64,000 bases of DNA from Acidovorax sp. T1 (GTDB taxonomy: Bacteria; Pseudomonadota; Gammaproteobacteria; Burkholderiales; Burkholderiaceae_C), in assembly GCF_002176815.1 (NCBI RefSeq), contig NZ_CP021648.1:1116001-1180000 (forward strand). Direction: 5' to 3'. The translations under genes and the position numbers were made by a program. The notes under the pieces were generated by a model. That model did no database searches and was not told the DNA's origin. It worked only from the letters and a program-made list of their open reading frames with translations. Shown piece after piece: positions 52,902 through 64,000 of the stretch; position 1 is the first letter of the stretch, and the number at the start of each line of letters is the position of its first letter.

Positions 52902-53510
52902 ATGACTGCTGTTGCCATTCGGCCTGAAAAACTCCAAGACAACATTGCTGCGGCCTTGGGCGCCAAGGTGCGTCAGATCACGGTGGCTCTGGACGAGGTG
53001 ACGGTGGTGGTTGCCGCTGCCGACTACCTGGACGCGATGCGCGTGTTGCGCGATGCCGAGGGCTGCCGCTTCGAGCAGCTGATCGACCTGTGCGGTGTCG
53101 ACTATTCCGCATATGCCGACGCTGTGAACGAAGGCGCCCGCTATTGCGTGGTGTCGCACTTGCTGTCCGTCAGCCTGAACCAGCGCGTGCGCGTCAAGGT
53201 GTTCTGCCCTGACGATGATTTCCCGGTGGTGGCCTCGGTGTCCGATCTGTGGAATTCTGCCAACTGGTACGAGCGCGAGGCGTTCGATCTGTTTGGTATC
53301 TTGTTTGACGGCCATAACGACCTGCGCCGCATCCTGACCGACTACGGCTTTATCGGTCACCCCTTCCGCAAGGATTTCCCGCTGTCCGGGCATGTGGAAA
53401 TGCGCTATGACGCCGAGCAACGGCGCGTGGTCTATGAGCCCGTGTCCATCGAGCCGCGCGAAATCACGCCCCGCATCATTCGCGAAGACAAGTACGGAGG
53501 CCTGCACTGA
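52902..53510 (+). CDS. nuoC: NADH-quinone oxidoreductase subunit C
   Basis: A 202-residue hydrophilic subunit. The conserved [22 protein letters not shown] segment is seen as [20 protein letters not shown], preceded by [20 protein letters not shown]. NuoC and NuoD are separate genes here, unlike in E. coli. Two ATGs at 52899 and 52902 are possible; the second has better spacing from AAGGG. Confidence 0.97.
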   Translation: MTAVAIRPEKLQDNIAAALGAKVRQITVALDEVTVVVAAADYLDAMRVLRDAEGCRFEQLIDLCGVDYSAYADAVNEGARYCVVSHLLSVSLNQRVRVKVFCPDDDFPVVASVSDLWNSANWYEREAFDLFGILFDGHNDLRRILTDYGFIGHPFRKDFPLSGHVEMRYDAEQRRVVYEPVSIEPREITPRIIREDKYGGLH

Positions 53511-53537
53511 GCCGCTGGGCGTCTCATGTGATCCATC

Positions 53538-54791
53538 ATGGCGGAAATCAAGAACTATTCCCTGAATTTTGGTCCGCAGCACCCGGCCGCGCACGGTGTG
53601 CTGCGTCTGGTGCTGGAGCTGGACGGCGAAGTCGTGCAACGCGCCGACCCGCACATCGGACTGCTGCACCGCGCCACCGAAAAACTGGCCGAGCACAAGA
53701 CCTACATCCAGTCGCTGCCCTACATGGACCGGCTCGATTACGTCTCGATGATGTGCAACGAGCACGCCTACTGCCTGGCGATTGAAAAGCTGCTGGGCAT
53801 CGAGGTGCCGCTGCGCGCGCAATACATCCGCGTGATGTTCGCCGAAATCACGCGGTTGCTGAATCACCTGATGTGGCTTGGTTCGCACGGCAACGATTGC
53901 GGCAGCTCCACCATCCTGATCTACACCTTCCGCGAGCGCGAAGACCTGTTCGACATGTACGAAGCCGTCTCCGGCGCGCGCATGCATGCGGCCTATTTCC
54001 GTCCAGGCGGTGTATACCGCGACCTGCCGGACAGCATGCCGCAGTACAAGGTCAGCAAGATCAAGAATGCCAAGGCCCTGGAGGCCATGAACCAGAACCG
54101 CAAGGGTTCATTGCTTGATTTCATCGACGACTTCACGCAGCGCTTTCCTGGCTGCATGGATGAGTACGAAACCCTGCTCACCGACAACCGCATCTGGAAG
54201 CAGCGCACTGTGGGCATTGGTGTGGTGCAGCCCGAGCGAGCGCTGAATCTGGGCATGACCGGCCCCATGCTGCGCGGCTCCGGCATTGCGTGGGATTTGC
54301 GCAAGACCCAGCCCTACGACGTGTACGACCGCATGGACTTCGATGTGCCGGTTGGCAAGACCGGCGACTGCTACGACCGTTATCTGGTCCGCAAGCAGGA
54401 AATGCGCGAGTCCAACCGCATCATCAAGCAGTGTGTGGACTGGCTGCGCGCCAATCCGGGCCCGGTGATCACGGACAACCACAAAATTGCCCCGCCCGAT
54501 CGCGAATCCATGAAGTCCAACATGGAAGAGCTGATCCACCATTTCAAGCTGTTCACTGAAGGTTTCCATGTGCCCGAGGGTGAGGCCTATGCGGCGGTCG
54601 AGCATCCCAAGGGAGAGTTTGGTATCTACCTGGTGAGCGACGGTGCCAACAAGCCGTATCGCCTGAAGATCCGCGCCCCCGGTTTCGCGCATCTGGCCAC
54701 GCTGGATGAGATGGCCCGGGGCCACATGATTGCGGATGCCGTGGCCATCATTGGAACCATGGATATCGTGTTCGGAGAGATTGATCGATGA
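53538..54791 (+). CDS. nuoD: NADH-quinone oxidoreductase subunit D
   Basis: A 417-residue 49-kDa-type subunit related to NiFe hydrogenase large subunits, forming the quinone site with NuoB. Markers: [60 protein letters not shown], and C-terminal [40 protein letters not shown]. It overlaps the nuoE start by 4 bp (ATGA). Confidence 0.98.
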   Translation: MAEIKNYSLNFGPQHPAAHGVLRLVLELDGEVVQRADPHIGLLHRATEKLAEHKTYIQSLPYMDRLDYVSMMCNEHAYCLAIEKLLGIEVPLRAQYIRVMFAEITRLLNHLMWLGSHGNDCGSSTILIYTFREREDLFDMYEAVSGARMHAAYFRPGGVYRDLPDSMPQYKVSKIKNAKALEAMNQNRKGSLLDFIDDFTQRFPGCMDEYETLLTDNRIWKQRTVGIGVVQPERALNLGMTGPMLRGSGIAWDLRKTQPYDVYDRMDFDVPVGKTGDCYDRYLVRKQEMRESNRIIKQCVDWLRANPGPVITDNHKIAPPDRESMKSNMEELIHHFKLFTEGFHVPEGEAYAAVEHPKGEFGIYLVSDGANKPYRLKIRAPGFAHLATLDEMARGHMIADAVAIIGTMDIVFGEIDR

Positions 54792-55279
54792 TTACCGAAG
54801 CGACCAAGGCGCGATTCGCGCGTGAAGTGGCCAAGTACCCGGCGGAGCAAAAGCAGTCGGCCGTTATGGCCTGCCTGTCCATCGTGCAGCAGGAGCAGGG
54901 CTACGTCAGCGAAGCCAGCGAAGCGGGCATTGCCGAGTACCTGGGCATGCCGCAGATCGCCGTACATGAAGTCACCACCTTCTACAACATGTACAACCAG
55001 CAGGCGGTGGGTAAATACAAGCTCAACGTCTGCACCAATCTGCCATGCCTGTTGCGTGATGGCGGCAAGGCGCTGGAGCATCTGGAGCACAAGTTGGGTA
55101 TCTCCATGGGTGAAACGACGCCGGACGGCATGTTTACCCTGCAGCAATGCGAATGCCTTGGTGCCTGCGCCGATGCGCCGGTCATGCTGGTGAACGACCG
55201 CCACATGTGCAGCTTCATGGGCAACGACAAGCTCGACCAGCTGGTAGACAGCCTGCGTGCAGCGGAGGCCAAACAATGA
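54788..55279 (+). CDS. nuoE: NADH-quinone oxidoreductase subunit E (2Fe-2S N1a)
   Basis: A 163-residue thioredoxin-like subunit. Cluster ligands: [12 protein letters not shown] and [21 protein letters not shown]-terminal helical part ends in [20 protein letters not shown]. Overlaps nuoD and nuoF by 4 bp on each side (ATGA). Confidence 0.98.
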   Translation: MITEATKARFAREVAKYPAEQKQSAVMACLSIVQQEQGYVSEASEAGIAEYLGMPQIAVHEVTTFYNMYNQQAVGKYKLNVCTNLPCLLRDGGKALEHLEHKLGISMGETTPDGMFTLQQCECLGACADAPVMLVNDRHMCSFMGNDKLDQLVDSLRAAEAKQ

Positions 55280-56631
55280 CCACGGCAGCCCAGGTGCTTT
55301 CTCAATTCCAGGCAGCAGGTGTTGAGACCTGCTTTCACGACCGGCACATCACGCCGCAGATTTATGCCGACCTCCATGGTGCCAACTGGGGCATCAAGGA
55401 CTACGAAGCGCGCGGTGGTTACCAGGCGCTGCGCACCATCTTGGGCAAGGATGGCGGCGCGGGCCTGACGCAGGACCAGGTGATTGCGACCGTCAAGGAA
55501 TCCGGCCTTCGGGGTCGTGGCGGGGCGGGCTTCCCCACGGGGCTGAAGTGGAGCTTCATGCCGCGCCAGTTTCCCGGTCAGAAGTACCTGGTGTGCAACT
55601 CGGACGAGGGCGAACCAGGCACCTGCAAGGACCGCGACATCCTGATGTACAACCCGCACATCGTGATCGAGGGCATGATCATTGCTGCCTACGCGATGGG
55701 TATCAGCGTGGGCTACAACTACATCCACGGCGAAATCTTCCAGGTCTACGAACGCTTCGAAGCCGCGCTGGAAGAGGCGCGTGCCGCGGGCTATCTGGGC
55801 AATGGCATTCTGGGCAGCGAATTCAGCTTCCAGCTGCATGCACACCACGGTTTTGGTGCCTATATCTGCGGCGAGGAAACCGCCTTGCTCGAATCGCTGG
55901 AGGGCAAGAAGGGCCAGCCCCGCTTCAAGCCGCCATTTCCGGCCAGCTTTGGCCTCTATGGCAAGCCCACCACCATCAACAACACCGAAACCTTCGCTGC
56001 GGTGCCGTGGATCATCCGCAATGGCGGCGCTGCCTACCTGGCCTGCGGCAAGCCCAACAACGGTGGCACCAAGATCTTTTCGGTCAGCGGCGATGTGGAA
56101 CGGCCCGGAAACTATGAAGTGCCTATGGGCACGCCGTTTGCCAAGCTCCTTGAATTGGCTGGCGGTGTGCGCACCGGGCGCCAGCTCAAGGCGGTGATTC
56201 CGGGTGGATCGTCGTCGCCCGTGTTGCCGGCATCCATCATCATGGAATGCACCATGGACTACGACTCCATTGCCAAGGCCGGCTCCATGCTGGGCTCCGG
56301 TGCGGTCATCGTCATGGACGATTCGCGCTGTATGGTCGAGTCGCTCAAGCGTCTGTCGTATTTCTACATGCATGAATCGTGTGGGCAGTGCACCCCGTGC
56401 CGTGAAGGCACCGGCTGGCTCTGGCGCCTGGTGGACCGCATCCACCGCGGCGAAGGGCGTCCTGCCGATATGGAGGTGCTCGACTCCGTGGCCGGCAACA
56501 TCATGGGCCGCACCATCTGCGCGCTGGGCGACGCCGCCGCAATGCCCGTGCGCGCCATGATCAAGCACTTCCGCCCCGAGTTCGACGCGTTGATCCGGAA
56601 CAAGACCCCTCAGGCCGCGCCCTCTGCCTGA
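55276..56631 (+). CDS. nuoF: NADH-quinone oxidoreductase subunit F (NADH and FMN site)
   Basis: A 451-residue subunit. NADH/FMN-binding [20 protein letters not shown] and [38 protein letters not shown], and the N3 4Fe-4S motif [20 protein letters not shown] near the C-terminus. The start at 55276 forms an ATGA overlap with nuoE. Accepts electrons from NADH and passes them to the NuoE and NuoG clusters. Confidence 0.98.
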   Translation: MTTAAQVLSQFQAAGVETCFHDRHITPQIYADLHGANWGIKDYEARGGYQALRTILGKDGGAGLTQDQVIATVKESGLRGRGGAGFPTGLKWSFMPRQFPGQKYLVCNSDEGEPGTCKDRDILMYNPHIVIEGMIIAAYAMGISVGYNYIHGEIFQVYERFEAALEEARAAGYLGNGILGSEFSFQLHAHHGFGAYICGEETALLESLEGKKGQPRFKPPFPASFGLYGKPTTINNTETFAAVPWIIRNGGAAYLACGKPNNGGTKIFSVSGDVERPGNYEVPMGTPFAKLLELAGGVRTGRQLKAVIPGGSSSPVLPASIIMECTMDYDSIAKAGSMLGSGAVIVMDDSRCMVESLKRLSYFYMHESCGQCTPCREGTGWLWRLVDRIHRGEGRPADMEVLDSVAGNIMGRTICALGDAAAMPVRAMIKHFRPEFDALIRNKTPQAAPSA

Positions 56632-56646
56632 TCGCGAGAAAAGCAT

Positions 56647-58782
56647 ATGGTTGAAATTGAACTGGACGGTCAGAAGGTAGAAGTCACCGAGGGTTCCATG
56701 GTGATGCATGCTGCCGAAAAGGCCGGCACCTACATTCCTCACTTCTGTTACCACAAGAAGCTCTCGATTGCGGCCAATTGCCGCATGTGTCTGGTCGATG
56801 TCGAGAAGGCTCCCAAGCCCATGCCTGCATGTGCCACGCCGGTCACGCAGGGCATGATCGTGCGCACCAAGACCGACAAGGCCATCAAAGCCCAACAGTC
56901 GGTGATGGAGTTCCTGCTCATCAACCATCCGCTCGATTGCCCCATTTGCGACCAGGGCGGTGAGTGCCAGTTGCAGGACTTGGCCGTGGGCTATGGCGCG
57001 TCGTCGTCGCGCTACGAAGAAGAAAAACGCGTGGTCTTCCACAAGGATGTGGGCCCGTTGATCTCGATGGAAGAGATGAGCCGTTGCATCCACTGCACCC
57101 GCTGCGTGCGCTTCGGCCAGGAAGTGGCTGGCGTGATGGAACTGGGCATGATTCACCGGGGCGAGCACTCCGAGATCACCACCGTGACGGGCGACACGAT
57201 CGACTCCGAGCTCTCGGGCAACATGATCGACATCTGCCCGGTCGGTGCGCTCACGAGCAAGCCTTTCCGCTACAGCGCCCGCACTTGGGAGCTGTCGCGC
57301 CGCAAGTCGGTCAGCCCGCACGATTCCACCGGTGCCAACCTCATCGTTCAGGTGAAAAATCACAAGGTCATGCGTGTCGTGCCTTTGGAGAACGAAGAAG
57401 TCAATGAGTGCTGGATCGCTGACCGCGACCGCTTTTCGTACGAAGCACTCAACAGCGACGAACGCCTGACCCGGCCCATGCTCAAGCAGGGCGGAACCTG
57501 GCAAGAGGTGGACTGGCAGACTGCGCTGGAATACGTCGCGAACGGCCTCAAGAACATCAAGAATGACCATGGCGCTGCTGCCATCGGTGCCTTGGTCAGC
57601 CCGCACAGCACGCTGGAAGAGCTGTATCTGGCCGGCGCGCTGGTGCGTGGCCTGGGCAGTGAAAATATCGACTACCGGCTGCGCAACGCCGAATTCGCTG
57701 CTCCATCCGGGATTCGCTGGCTGGGAACTTCCATTGCTTCCTTGTCCACCTTGCAACGCGTTCTGGTGGTGGGCTCCAACCTGCGCAAGGACCATCCGCT
57801 GTTTGCCCAGCGAATTCGCCAGGCAGCCCGCCATGGCTGTGCGGTGAGTGCTATCAATTCAGAAGTCTATGACTGGGCCATGCCTGTGGTGCAGGCGCTG
57901 GTGCAACCGCCCAGCGCTTGGGAACAAGCCTTGGCCAGCGTGGCGGCCGCGATTGCCCAGGAAAAAGGCGTTCAGGTCCCCGATGGCTCGGTTCAGGTGA
58001 GTGATTCCGCGCTGGCCATTGCCCGCTCCCTGTTGGGAGGCGAGCGCAAGGCCATCTTGCTGGGCAACGCTGCCGCCCACCATGCGCATGCCAGTCGCAT
58101 TCTGGCGCTGGCACAGTGGATCGGAGAGCAGACGGGGGCCACGGTGGGTTACCTCACGGAGGCTGCCAACACGGTGGGGGCGCAGTTTGCCGGTGCCATG
58201 CCCGGCAATGGCGGCCTGAATGCCGGCCAGATGCTCGGTGGTAGTCTGAAAGCAGCCCTCTTGCTGAACACAGAGCCGGCCTTTGACGCGGCCGGTGGCG
58301 AGGCGGCCTGCCAGGCGCTGGCCGGCACCGACATGGTCGTCACACTGAGCCCGTTCAAGGCTAACATGGCTTTCAGCGATGTCTTGCTGCCGATCGCGCC
58401 ATTCACCGAAACGTCGGGCAGCTTCGTGAACGCCGAAGGCCGTTTGCAGAGTTTCCATGCCGTCGTCCGGCCATTGGGTGAAACCCGTCCTGCCTGGAAG
58501 GTGCTGCGGGTCCTGGCCAATCTGCTGAACGTGCCGGGCATTGATTTCGAGACCTCCCAGGACGTGCTGGCACGGGCTACCAACACCCCGGCGGGCGGCG
58601 TTGCAGCGGTTTCGTCCGCGCAGTTGAGTAACGCCCAGGCCATGCTTCCCCAGGCTGAAGGGCCTGCGGTGGGAGAGCCGGCCGTGGCATCCATCTACCA
58701 GCTCGATGGACTGGTGCGCCGGGCCACTTCGTTGCAACTGACGGCGGATGCCCGTCGTGCACAGGAAGGAGCTGCGGCATGA
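56647..58782 (+). CDS. nuoG: NADH-quinone oxidoreductase subunit G
   Basis: A 711-residue iron-sulfur subunit. N-terminal 2Fe-2S ([20 protein letters not shown], with a further Cys in PMPACATPV), the His-Cys 4Fe-4S ([20 protein letters not shown]), a second 4Fe-4S ([20 protein letters not shown] and CPVGAL), then a molybdopterin-oxidoreductase-like domain without evident cofactor use. Shorter than E. coli NuoG (908). Its stop overlaps nuoH by 4 bp. Confidence 0.97.
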   Translation: MVEIELDGQKVEVTEGSMVMHAAEKAGTYIPHFCYHKKLSIAANCRMCLVDVEKAPKPMPACATPVTQGMIVRTKTDKAIKAQQSVMEFLLINHPLDCPICDQGGECQLQDLAVGYGASSSRYEEEKRVVFHKDVGPLISMEEMSRCIHCTRCVRFGQEVAGVMELGMIHRGEHSEITTVTGDTIDSELSGNMIDICPVGALTSKPFRYSARTWELSRRKSVSPHDSTGANLIVQVKNHKVMRVVPLENEEVNECWIADRDRFSYEALNSDERLTRPMLKQGGTWQEVDWQTALEYVANGLKNIKNDHGAAAIGALVSPHSTLEELYLAGALVRGLGSENIDYRLRNAEFAAPSGIRWLGTSIASLSTLQRVLVVGSNLRKDHPLFAQRIRQAARHGCAVSAINSEVYDWAMPVVQALVQPPSAWEQALASVAAAIAQEKGVQVPDGSVQVSDSALAIARSLLGGERKAILLGNAAAHHAHASRILALAQWIGEQTGATVGYLTEAANTVGAQFAGAMPGNGGLNAGQMLGGSLKAALLLNTEPAFDAAGGEAACQALAGTDMVVTLSPFKANMAFSDVLLPIAPFTETSGSFVNAEGRLQSFHAVVRPLGETRPAWKVLRVLANLLNVPGIDFETSQDVLARATNTPAGGVAAVSSAQLSNAQAMLPQAEGPAVGEPAVASIYQLDGLVRRATSLQLTADARRAQEGAAA

Positions 58783-59861
58783 TTGATGCAATCCACAACG
58801 CGGGGCTGAACCTGTTGAGCTATGGCTGGTGGACTGCCATCGTCTGGCCGGTTCTCTGGATTCTTTTGAAGATTGTGGTGATCCTGGCGCCATTGATGGG
58901 GGCTGTCGCCTATTTGACGCTGTGGGAGCGCAAGCTGCTTGGCTTCATGCAGGTGCGCCACGGTCCCAATCGTGTCGGCCCGATGGGTTTGCTGCAACCC
59001 ATTGCGGATGCACTCAAACTGTTGACCAAGGAAATCATCCAGCCGACCGCAGCCAGCAAGGGCTTGTTTGTGCTGGGCCCTGTCATGGCGATCATGCCTG
59101 CGCTGGCGGCCTGGGTCGCGATTCCCTTCGGGCCGGACGTTGCCCTGGCCAATGTGAATGCGGGTTTGCTGCTGGTGATGGCCATCACGTCCATCGAAGT
59201 CTATGGCGTGATCATCGCCGGCTGGGCTTCCAATTCCAAATATGCATTCCTGGGTGCGCTGCGTGCCTCTGCGCAAATGGTCAGCTATGAAATCGCCATG
59301 GGGTTCTGCTTCCTGGTGGTTATCATGGTGTCGGGCAGCATGAACCTGACCGAGATCGTGATGGGGCAGGGGCGCGGCATGGCGGCCGACATGGGCCTGG
59401 GCTTCCTGTCCTGGAACTGGTTGCCGCTGCTGCCGATTTTCCTGGTCTATCTGATTTCCGGCGTGGCAGAAACCAACCGCCATCCCTTTGACGTGGTCGA
59501 GGGCGAGGCCGAGATCGTGGCGGGTCACATGGTTGAATATTCGGGCATGGGTTTCGCCATCTTCTTCCTGGCCGAATACGCCAGCATGTGGTTGGTGTCC
59601 ATCCTGGCTGCGCTGATGTTTCTCGGTGGCTGGCTCTCGCCAATTGACAGCGCATTGTTCAACTGGGTTCCAGGCTGGATCTGGCTGGGCCTGAAGACCT
59701 TTGTGGTGGTGTCGATGTTCATCTGGATCCGGGCGACTTTCCCCCGTTTCCGTTACGACCAGATCATGCGTCTGGGCTGGAAAATCTTTATTCCAGTCAC
59801 GCTGGTGTGGCTGCTCATCGTTGGCGGGTGGTTGCTCTCGCCGTGGAATATCTGGAAATAA
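58779..59861 (+). CDS. nuoH: NADH-quinone oxidoreductase subunit H
   Basis: A 360-residue membrane subunit at the quinone-binding junction, with about eight hydrophobic segments. Signatures: [59 protein letters not shown], and the quinone-proximal loop [20 protein letters not shown]. Starts at the ATGA overlap with nuoG. Confidence 0.98.
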   Translation: MIDAIHNAGLNLLSYGWWTAIVWPVLWILLKIVVILAPLMGAVAYLTLWERKLLGFMQVRHGPNRVGPMGLLQPIADALKLLTKEIIQPTAASKGLFVLGPVMAIMPALAAWVAIPFGPDVALANVNAGLLLVMAITSIEVYGVIIAGWASNSKYAFLGALRASAQMVSYEIAMGFCFLVVIMVSGSMNLTEIVMGQGRGMAADMGLGFLSWNWLPLLPIFLVYLISGVAETNRHPFDVVEGEAEIVAGHMVEYSGMGFAIFFLAEYASMWLVSILAALMFLGGWLSPIDSALFNWVPGWIWLGLKTFVVVSMFIWIRATFPRFRYDQIMRLGWKIFIPVTLVWLLIVGGWLLSPWNIWK

Positions 59862-59873
59862 GCGGGGACACAA

Positions 59874-60386
59874 ATGACTGCTGTTGCTGCTGCTGCACCT
59901 TTTTCGTTCAAAGACTTTCTCAAGAGCTTCATGCTTGTTGAGCTGCTCAAGGGCATGGCCCTGACCGGCCGCTATGCCTTTCGCCGCAAGGTGACCGTGC
60001 AGTTCCCTGAGGAAAAAACGCCCTTGTCACCTCGCTTTCGGGGGTTGCACGCATTGCGCCGCTATGACAACGGCGAAGAGCGTTGCATTGCCTGCAAGCT
60101 GTGCGAGGCTGTCTGCCCTGCGATGGCCATCACCATCGAATCGGATGTGCGTGAGGATGGGTCTCGCCGTACCACGCGCTACGACATCGACCTGACCAAG
60201 TGCATCTTCTGCGGCTTTTGCGAAGAGAGTTGCCCGGTCGACTCGATCGTCGAGACGCATATCCTCGAATACCACGGGGAAAAGCGGGGCGACCTGTATT
60301 TCACCAAAGACATGCTGCTGGCGGTGGGTGACCGCTATGAAGGTGAAATCGCTGCGGCCAAGGCCGCTGACGCCAAGTACCGCTAA
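59874..60386 (+). CDS. nuoI: NADH-quinone oxidoreductase subunit I (N6a/N6b)
   Basis: A 170-residue ferredoxin-like subunit with two 4Fe-4S motifs: [20 protein letters not shown] and [20 protein letters not shown]. It carries electrons to NuoB. GGGG precedes the ATG; nuoJ follows after 52 bp. Confidence 0.98.
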   Translation: MTAVAAAAPFSFKDFLKSFMLVELLKGMALTGRYAFRRKVTVQFPEEKTPLSPRFRGLHALRRYDNGEERCIACKLCEAVCPAMAITIESDVREDGSRRTTRYDIDLTKCIFCGFCEESCPVDSIVETHILEYHGEKRGDLYFTKDMLLAVGDRYEGEIAAAKAADAKYR

Positions 60387-60438
60387 CGCGGTCTTGCTGC
60401 GACTTCCTTAGGCCAGACTTTCTACAAAGAACCGATTC

Positions 60439-61107
60439 ATGGACGCCAAGACTGGTTTTTTCTATCTCTTCTCGGTGGTGCTGCTGTTTGCAGCCTTCCG
60501 GGTAATTACCGCGCGCAACCCCGTGCATGCGGTGTTGCACCTCATCCTGGCTTTTTCTCAGGCTGCTGCGATCTGGTTGCTGCTCAAGGCGGAGTTTCTG
60601 GCCATCGTGCTGGTCCTTGTGTATCTGGGCGCGGTCATGGTGTTGTTCCTGTTCGTGGTGATGATGCTGGACATCCACATCGACACGATCCGCAAGGGGT
60701 TCTGGAAGCATTTCCCGCTGGCCGCCTTCGTGGGCGCCATGATTGCCCTGGAAATGGCGGCGGTGCTCATGGGCGGATTCCGGGGCATGGATGAACCCAA
60801 GGTCGCAGCGGTGGTGCTGGATGCGGCGGGGCAGGTGGTTCCCTATTCCAACGCCAAGGCTCTGGGTAAATTGCTCTACACGGAATATCTGTACCCCGTG
60901 GAAATTGCCGCCGTCATTTTGCTCGTGGCCATGATTGCCGCCATTGCACTGACGCTGCGACAACGCAAGGACACCAAGGCGATCGACCCCTCGACGCAGG
61001 TCAGGGTGCGGGCCCGCGATCGTCTGCAGGTCGTGAAGCTTGCGGCAACCCAGAAACCTGGGCACGAGGTTGCCAGCGAGCCTGCGGGCGAGGAGAAAAA
61101 AGCATGA
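60439..61107 (+). CDS. nuoJ: NADH-quinone oxidoreductase subunit J
   Basis: A 222-residue membrane subunit with five hydrophobic segments, beginning [20 protein letters not shown] and including [20 protein letters not shown] (the pi-bulge helix region of the family). A basic cytoplasmic tail ([19 protein letters not shown]) follows the last helix. The stop overlaps nuoK by 4 bp. Confidence 0.97.
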   Translation: MDAKTGFFYLFSVVLLFAAFRVITARNPVHAVLHLILAFSQAAAIWLLLKAEFLAIVLVLVYLGAVMVLFLFVVMMLDIHIDTIRKGFWKHFPLAAFVGAMIALEMAAVLMGGFRGMDEPKVAAVVLDAAGQVVPYSNAKALGKLLYTEYLYPVEIAAVILLVAMIAAIALTLRQRKDTKAIDPSTQVRVRARDRLQVVKLAATQKPGHEVASEPAGEEKKA

Positions 61108-61412
61108 CATTGACGCTGGGACACTTTCTTTCTCTGGGCGCGATGTTGTTCGCCCTCGCCGTGATCGGCATTTTCCTCAATCGCAAGAATCTGATTGTTC
61201 TGCTGATGGCGATCGAGTTGATGCTGCTTGCGGTCAACATGAATTTCGTGGCGTTCTCGCACTATCTGGGCGACATGCACGGTCAGGTGTTCGTGTTTTT
61301 CATCCTGACAGTGGCGGCGGCCGAGTCGGCCATCGGTCTGGCCATTCTGGTGCTGTTGTTCCGCAACAAGTCCAGCATCAACGCGGACGAACTCAACACC
61401 CTCAAGGGTTGA
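61104..61412 (+). CDS. nuoK: NADH-quinone oxidoreductase subunit K
   Basis: A 102-residue, three-helix antiporter-like subunit: [20 protein letters not shown], then [20 protein letters not shown] with the key membrane Glu, and [20 protein letters not shown] with the second Glu. Starts at the ATGA overlap with nuoJ. Confidence 0.98.
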   Translation: MTLTLGHFLSLGAMLFALAVIGIFLNRKNLIVLLMAIELMLLAVNMNFVAFSHYLGDMHGQVFVFFILTVAAAESAIGLAILVLLFRNKSSINADELNTLKG

Positions 61413-61440
61413 GTCGCCCGTCATCCCAAGGTTCTCAAGA

Positions 61441-63480
61441 ATGAGTCAAACCCTCTCTGCTTCAACGCTTCTGGCGGTTCCGTTGGCGCCGCTGGCGGGC
61501 GCCTTGCTGGCCGGTATCTTCGGTACCACGTTTGGCGGCAACTGGATTGGCCGGCGCCTCAGCCACACGCTGACCATCCTGGGTGTGCTGGTCGCGTTCA
61601 TCCTGTCGGCCATGACGCTCAAGAGCGTGGCCCTCGATGGCGCGCGCTTCAACGAGACGCTCTACACCTGGATGGTGGTGGGTGGACTGAAGATGGAAGT
61701 GGGCTTCCTGATCGACAGTCTCACCGCCATGATGATGGTTGTGGTCACCTTTGTGTCGCTCATGGTGCACATCTACACCATTGGCTACATGGAGGAGGAT
61801 GACGGCTACAACCGCTTCTTTGCCTACATTTCGCTGTTCACGTTCTCCATGCTCATGCTGGTCATGAGCAACAACCTGCTGCAACTCTTTTTTGGCTGGG
61901 AAGCGGTGGGGCTGGTGTCGTATTTGCTGATCGGCTTCTGGTTCAACAAGCCGTCGGCCATCTTCGCCAACATGAAGGCATTCCTGGTCAACCGGGTGGG
62001 TGACTTCGGTTTCATTCTGGGCATCGGCCTGATTGCGGCATACACCGGGACCCTCAATTACGGCGAAGTGTTTGGCAAAACGGCCGAGCTGGGCGGGCTG
62101 GCGTTCCCGGGCACCGACTGGATGCTCATCACGGTCATCTGCATCTGCCTGTTTATTGGCGCCATGGGTAAGTCGGCCCAGTTCCCGCTGCATGTGTGGC
62201 TACCCGATTCCATGGAAGGCCCCACCCCCATCTCGGCGCTGATTCACGCGGCGACCATGGTCACGGCCGGCATCTTCATGGTGGCTCGCATGTCGCCGTT
62301 GTTTGAGCTGTCGGATACGGCACTCAACTTCATCCTGGTGATTGGCGCTATCACGGCCTTGTTCATGGGTTTTCTGGGCATCATCCAGAATGACATCAAG
62401 CGCGTGGTCGCCTATTCCACCTTGTCGCAGTTGGGCTACATGACGGTGGCCCTGGGCGCATCGGCCTACTCGGTGGCCGTGTTTCATCTGATGACGCACG
62501 CCTTCTTCAAGGCGCTGCTGTTCCTCGGCGCGGGCTCGGTCATCATGGGCATGCACCACAACCAGGACATCCGCTGGATGGGTGGCGTGCGCAAGTACAT
62601 GCCCATCACCTGGATCACCTCGCTGCTCGGTTCGCTCGCTCTGATCGGTACGCCCCTGTTCTCGGGTTTCTACTCCAAGGACAGCATCATCGAGGCCGTC
62701 CACTTCAGTCACTTGCCTGCTGCAGGGTTTGCGCACTTTGCTGTTTTGGCAGGTGTGTTCATCACGGCGTTCTATTCGTTCCGTATGTATTTCCTGGTGT
62801 TCCACGGCAAGGAACGCTATGACCAGAACCCGGACGCCCACCATGCGGGCGATCATGGTCACGGTCATGACGATCACCATGAGCCTCATGAATCGCCATG
62901 GGTAGTCACGGTGCCGCTGGTGCTACTGGCGATCCCTTCTGTCGTGGTGGGCTTCATGTTCATCCAGCCGATGCTGTTTGGTGATTTTTTCAAGGATGTG
63001 ATTTTTGTGGATGCGGCAAAGCATCCGTCCATGGCACAGATGGCTGAGCACTTTCACAGTGCCTGGGCAATGGCGTTGCATGGGCTGCAGACGGCGCCGT
63101 TCTGGCTGGCGCTGGCGGGTGTGGCGCTGTCCTACTACATGTACATGGTCAATCCCGCGTTGCCAACGGCCATCAAGGCGCGTGTGCAGCCGTTGTATAC
63201 GTTGCTGGAAAACAAGTACTACCTGGACTGGATCAACGAAAACATCCTGGCGCGTGGTGCCCGGGCGCTCGGCACCGGTCTGTGGAAAGTGGGAGACCAG
63301 GCCATCATTGACGGTGCCTTGGTCAACGGATCGTGGAAGCTGGTGCGTTGGGTTTCCGGCGTCGTGCGCTGGATGCAGACAGGTTTCATCTTCCACTATG
63401 CCCTGGTGATGATTCTGGGTGTGTTTGCGCTGATGACCTGGTTTGTCTGGCGCGACTATTTCCTGCAGCTCATCAAATAA
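61441..63480 (+). CDS. nuoL: NADH-quinone oxidoreductase subunit L
   Basis: A 679-residue Mrp-antiporter-like proton-pumping subunit with many transmembrane helices and the long lateral helix near the C-terminus. Conserved segments: LLQLFFGWEAVGLVSYLLIG (key Glu), KSAQFPLHVWLPDSMEGPTP (key Lys), LIHAATMVTAGIFMVARM, and AYSTLSQLGYMTVALGASAY. A His-rich loop (HHAGDHGHGHDDHHEPHE, about residues 467-484) is present, as in several proteobacterial NuoL. AAGG precedes the ATG. Confidence 0.98.
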   Translation: MSQTLSASTLLAVPLAPLAGALLAGIFGTTFGGNWIGRRLSHTLTILGVLVAFILSAMTLKSVALDGARFNETLYTWMVVGGLKMEVGFLIDSLTAMMMVVVTFVSLMVHIYTIGYMEEDDGYNRFFAYISLFTFSMLMLVMSNNLLQLFFGWEAVGLVSYLLIGFWFNKPSAIFANMKAFLVNRVGDFGFILGIGLIAAYTGTLNYGEVFGKTAELGGLAFPGTDWMLITVICICLFIGAMGKSAQFPLHVWLPDSMEGPTPISALIHAATMVTAGIFMVARMSPLFELSDTALNFILVIGAITALFMGFLGIIQNDIKRVVAYSTLSQLGYMTVALGASAYSVAVFHLMTHAFFKALLFLGAGSVIMGMHHNQDIRWMGGVRKYMPITWITSLLGSLALIGTPLFSGFYSKDSIIEAVHFSHLPAAGFAHFAVLAGVFITAFYSFRMYFLVFHGKERYDQNPDAHHAGDHGHGHDDHHEPHESPWVVTVPLVLLAIPSVVVGFMFIQPMLFGDFFKDVIFVDAAKHPSMAQMAEHFHSAWAMALHGLQTAPFWLALAGVALSYYMYMVNPALPTAIKARVQPLYTLLENKYYLDWINENILARGARALGTGLWKVGDQAIIDGALVNGSWKLVRWVSGVVRWMQTGFIFHYALVMILGVFALMTWFVWRDYFLQLIK

Positions 63481-63493
63481 GGAAAAGAACAAA

Positions 63494-64000
63494 ATGGGTC
63501 TGTTGAGTCTTGCAATCTGGACGCCGATCGTCTTTGGTGTTTTGCTGCTGGCGGTGGGGCGCGATGAGCATGCCCGTGCTGTCCGCTGGATCGCCCTGAT
63601 TGGCGCCGTCATCGGCTTGTTGGTAACGCTGCCTCTGTACGATGGCTTCCAGCTGGGTACCGCGGCGATGCAGTTTGTTGAAAAGTCCGTCTGGATTGAG
63701 CGCTTCAATGTGCACTACCACCTGGGCGTGGACGGCATTTCTTTCTGGTTTGTGCCGCTGACAGCGTTCATCACGGTCATTGTGGTGATTGCCTCGTGGG
63801 AGTCGATCACCGAGCGCGTTAACCAGTACATGGGCGCCTTTCTGATCCTTTCGGGGTTGATGATCGGTGTGTTCTGCGCCCTCGACGGCCTGCTGTTCTA
63901 TGTGTTCTTTGAGGCCACCCTGATTCCGATGTACCTCATCATCGGCATCTGGGGTGGGCCCAACAAGATCTATGCGGCGTTCAAGTTCTTCCTGTACACC
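63494..64000 (+). CDS. nuoM: NADH-quinone oxidoreductase subunit M, 5' part (cut by window end)
   Basis: The first 169 codons of NuoM, a proton-pumping antiporter-like subunit. MGLLSLAIWTPIVFGVLLLA begins the first helix; YHLGVDGISFWFVPLTAFIT is the conserved segment; FYVFFEATLIPMYLIIGIWG carries the essential Glu. AAGGAAAAG precedes the ATG, 13 bp after nuoL. The gene continues beyond the window. Confidence 0.97.
   Translation, partial: MGLLSLAIWTPIVFGVLLLAVGRDEHARAVRWIALIGAVIGLLVTLPLYDGFQLGTAAMQFVEKSVWIERFNVHYHLGVDGISFWFVPLTAFITVIVVIASWESITERVNQYMGAFLILSGLMIGVFCALDGLLFYVFFEATLIPMYLIIGIWGGPNKIYAAFKFFLYT

Noticed and set aside
62820..62900. His-rich loop of NuoL as a novel metal-binding domain
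   Set aside because: Similar His-rich loops are common in proteobacterial NuoL; nothing special to this sequence.

Overview
The window is a gene-dense, GC-rich stretch of bacterial chromosome, most likely from a betaproteobacterium of the family Comamonadaceae (Acidovorax-like). This rests on protein-level resemblance, on gene orders such as rpsF-priB-rpsR-rplI-dnaB and tpiA-secG-tRNA-Leu-nuoA..M with nuoC and nuoD as separate genes, and on a dispersed intergenic palindrome built around GCTAGCGCTT/AAGCGCTAGC that I associate with this family. No database search was possible, so genus and species are open.

Layout. 1-6 kb (minus strand): a cut LysR regulator, a beta-CASP metallo-hydrolase, then the heat-shock operon grpE-dnaK-dnaJ behind a good sigma32-type promoter and ending in a terminator preceded by an 11-unit heptamer array. 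6-9.3 kb (plus): rpsF-priB-rpsR-rplI and dnaB. 9.3-12.7 kb (minus): a small membrane coiled-coil protein with a PIN-PhoH ATPase, a Bcp peroxiredoxin and an Mth938-domain protein. 12.8-20.6 kb (mostly plus): alaA-hom-thrC (amino acids), then molybdenum cofactor genes mobB-moeA-moaD and moaE with three small unknown genes between them. 20.8-25.3 kb: clpB, a small membrane protein and a coniferyl-aldehyde-type dehydrogenase. 25.2-27.7 kb (minus): a two-component system (response regulator plus hybrid kinase), divergent from an unknown gene. 28-36.5 kb: GNAT, methyltransferase, dusC, a cardiolipin-synthase-like lipoprotein, and the divergent selenium pair mnmH/selD.

36.5-45.4 kb is the accessory-looking part, all on the minus strand: a PIN/antitoxin pair, ribD, a Uma2-type nuclease frame running without a stop into an MqsA antitoxin over a remnant of the mqsR toxin gene, and a type IV minor-pilin cluster (pilE-fimT-pilW-pilX-pilV plus a second fimT). 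pilX and pilV are unusually long, parts of them are much richer in A+T than the rest of the window, and no pilY1 is present.

45.5-64 kb (plus) is core again: an aminotransferase, rpsO, pnp, a quinone oxidoreductase translationally coupled to tpiA, secG, tRNA-Leu(GAG), and the respiratory complex I operon nuoA-nuoL with nuoM cut by the window end.

The most interesting observations are the Uma2-MqsA joined frame with its out-of-frame mqsR tail, a copy of the genomic palindrome exapted as in-frame coding sequence inside ribD, the extended low-GC pilX/pilV cluster without pilY1, and the heptamer array in the dnaJ 3' untranslated region.
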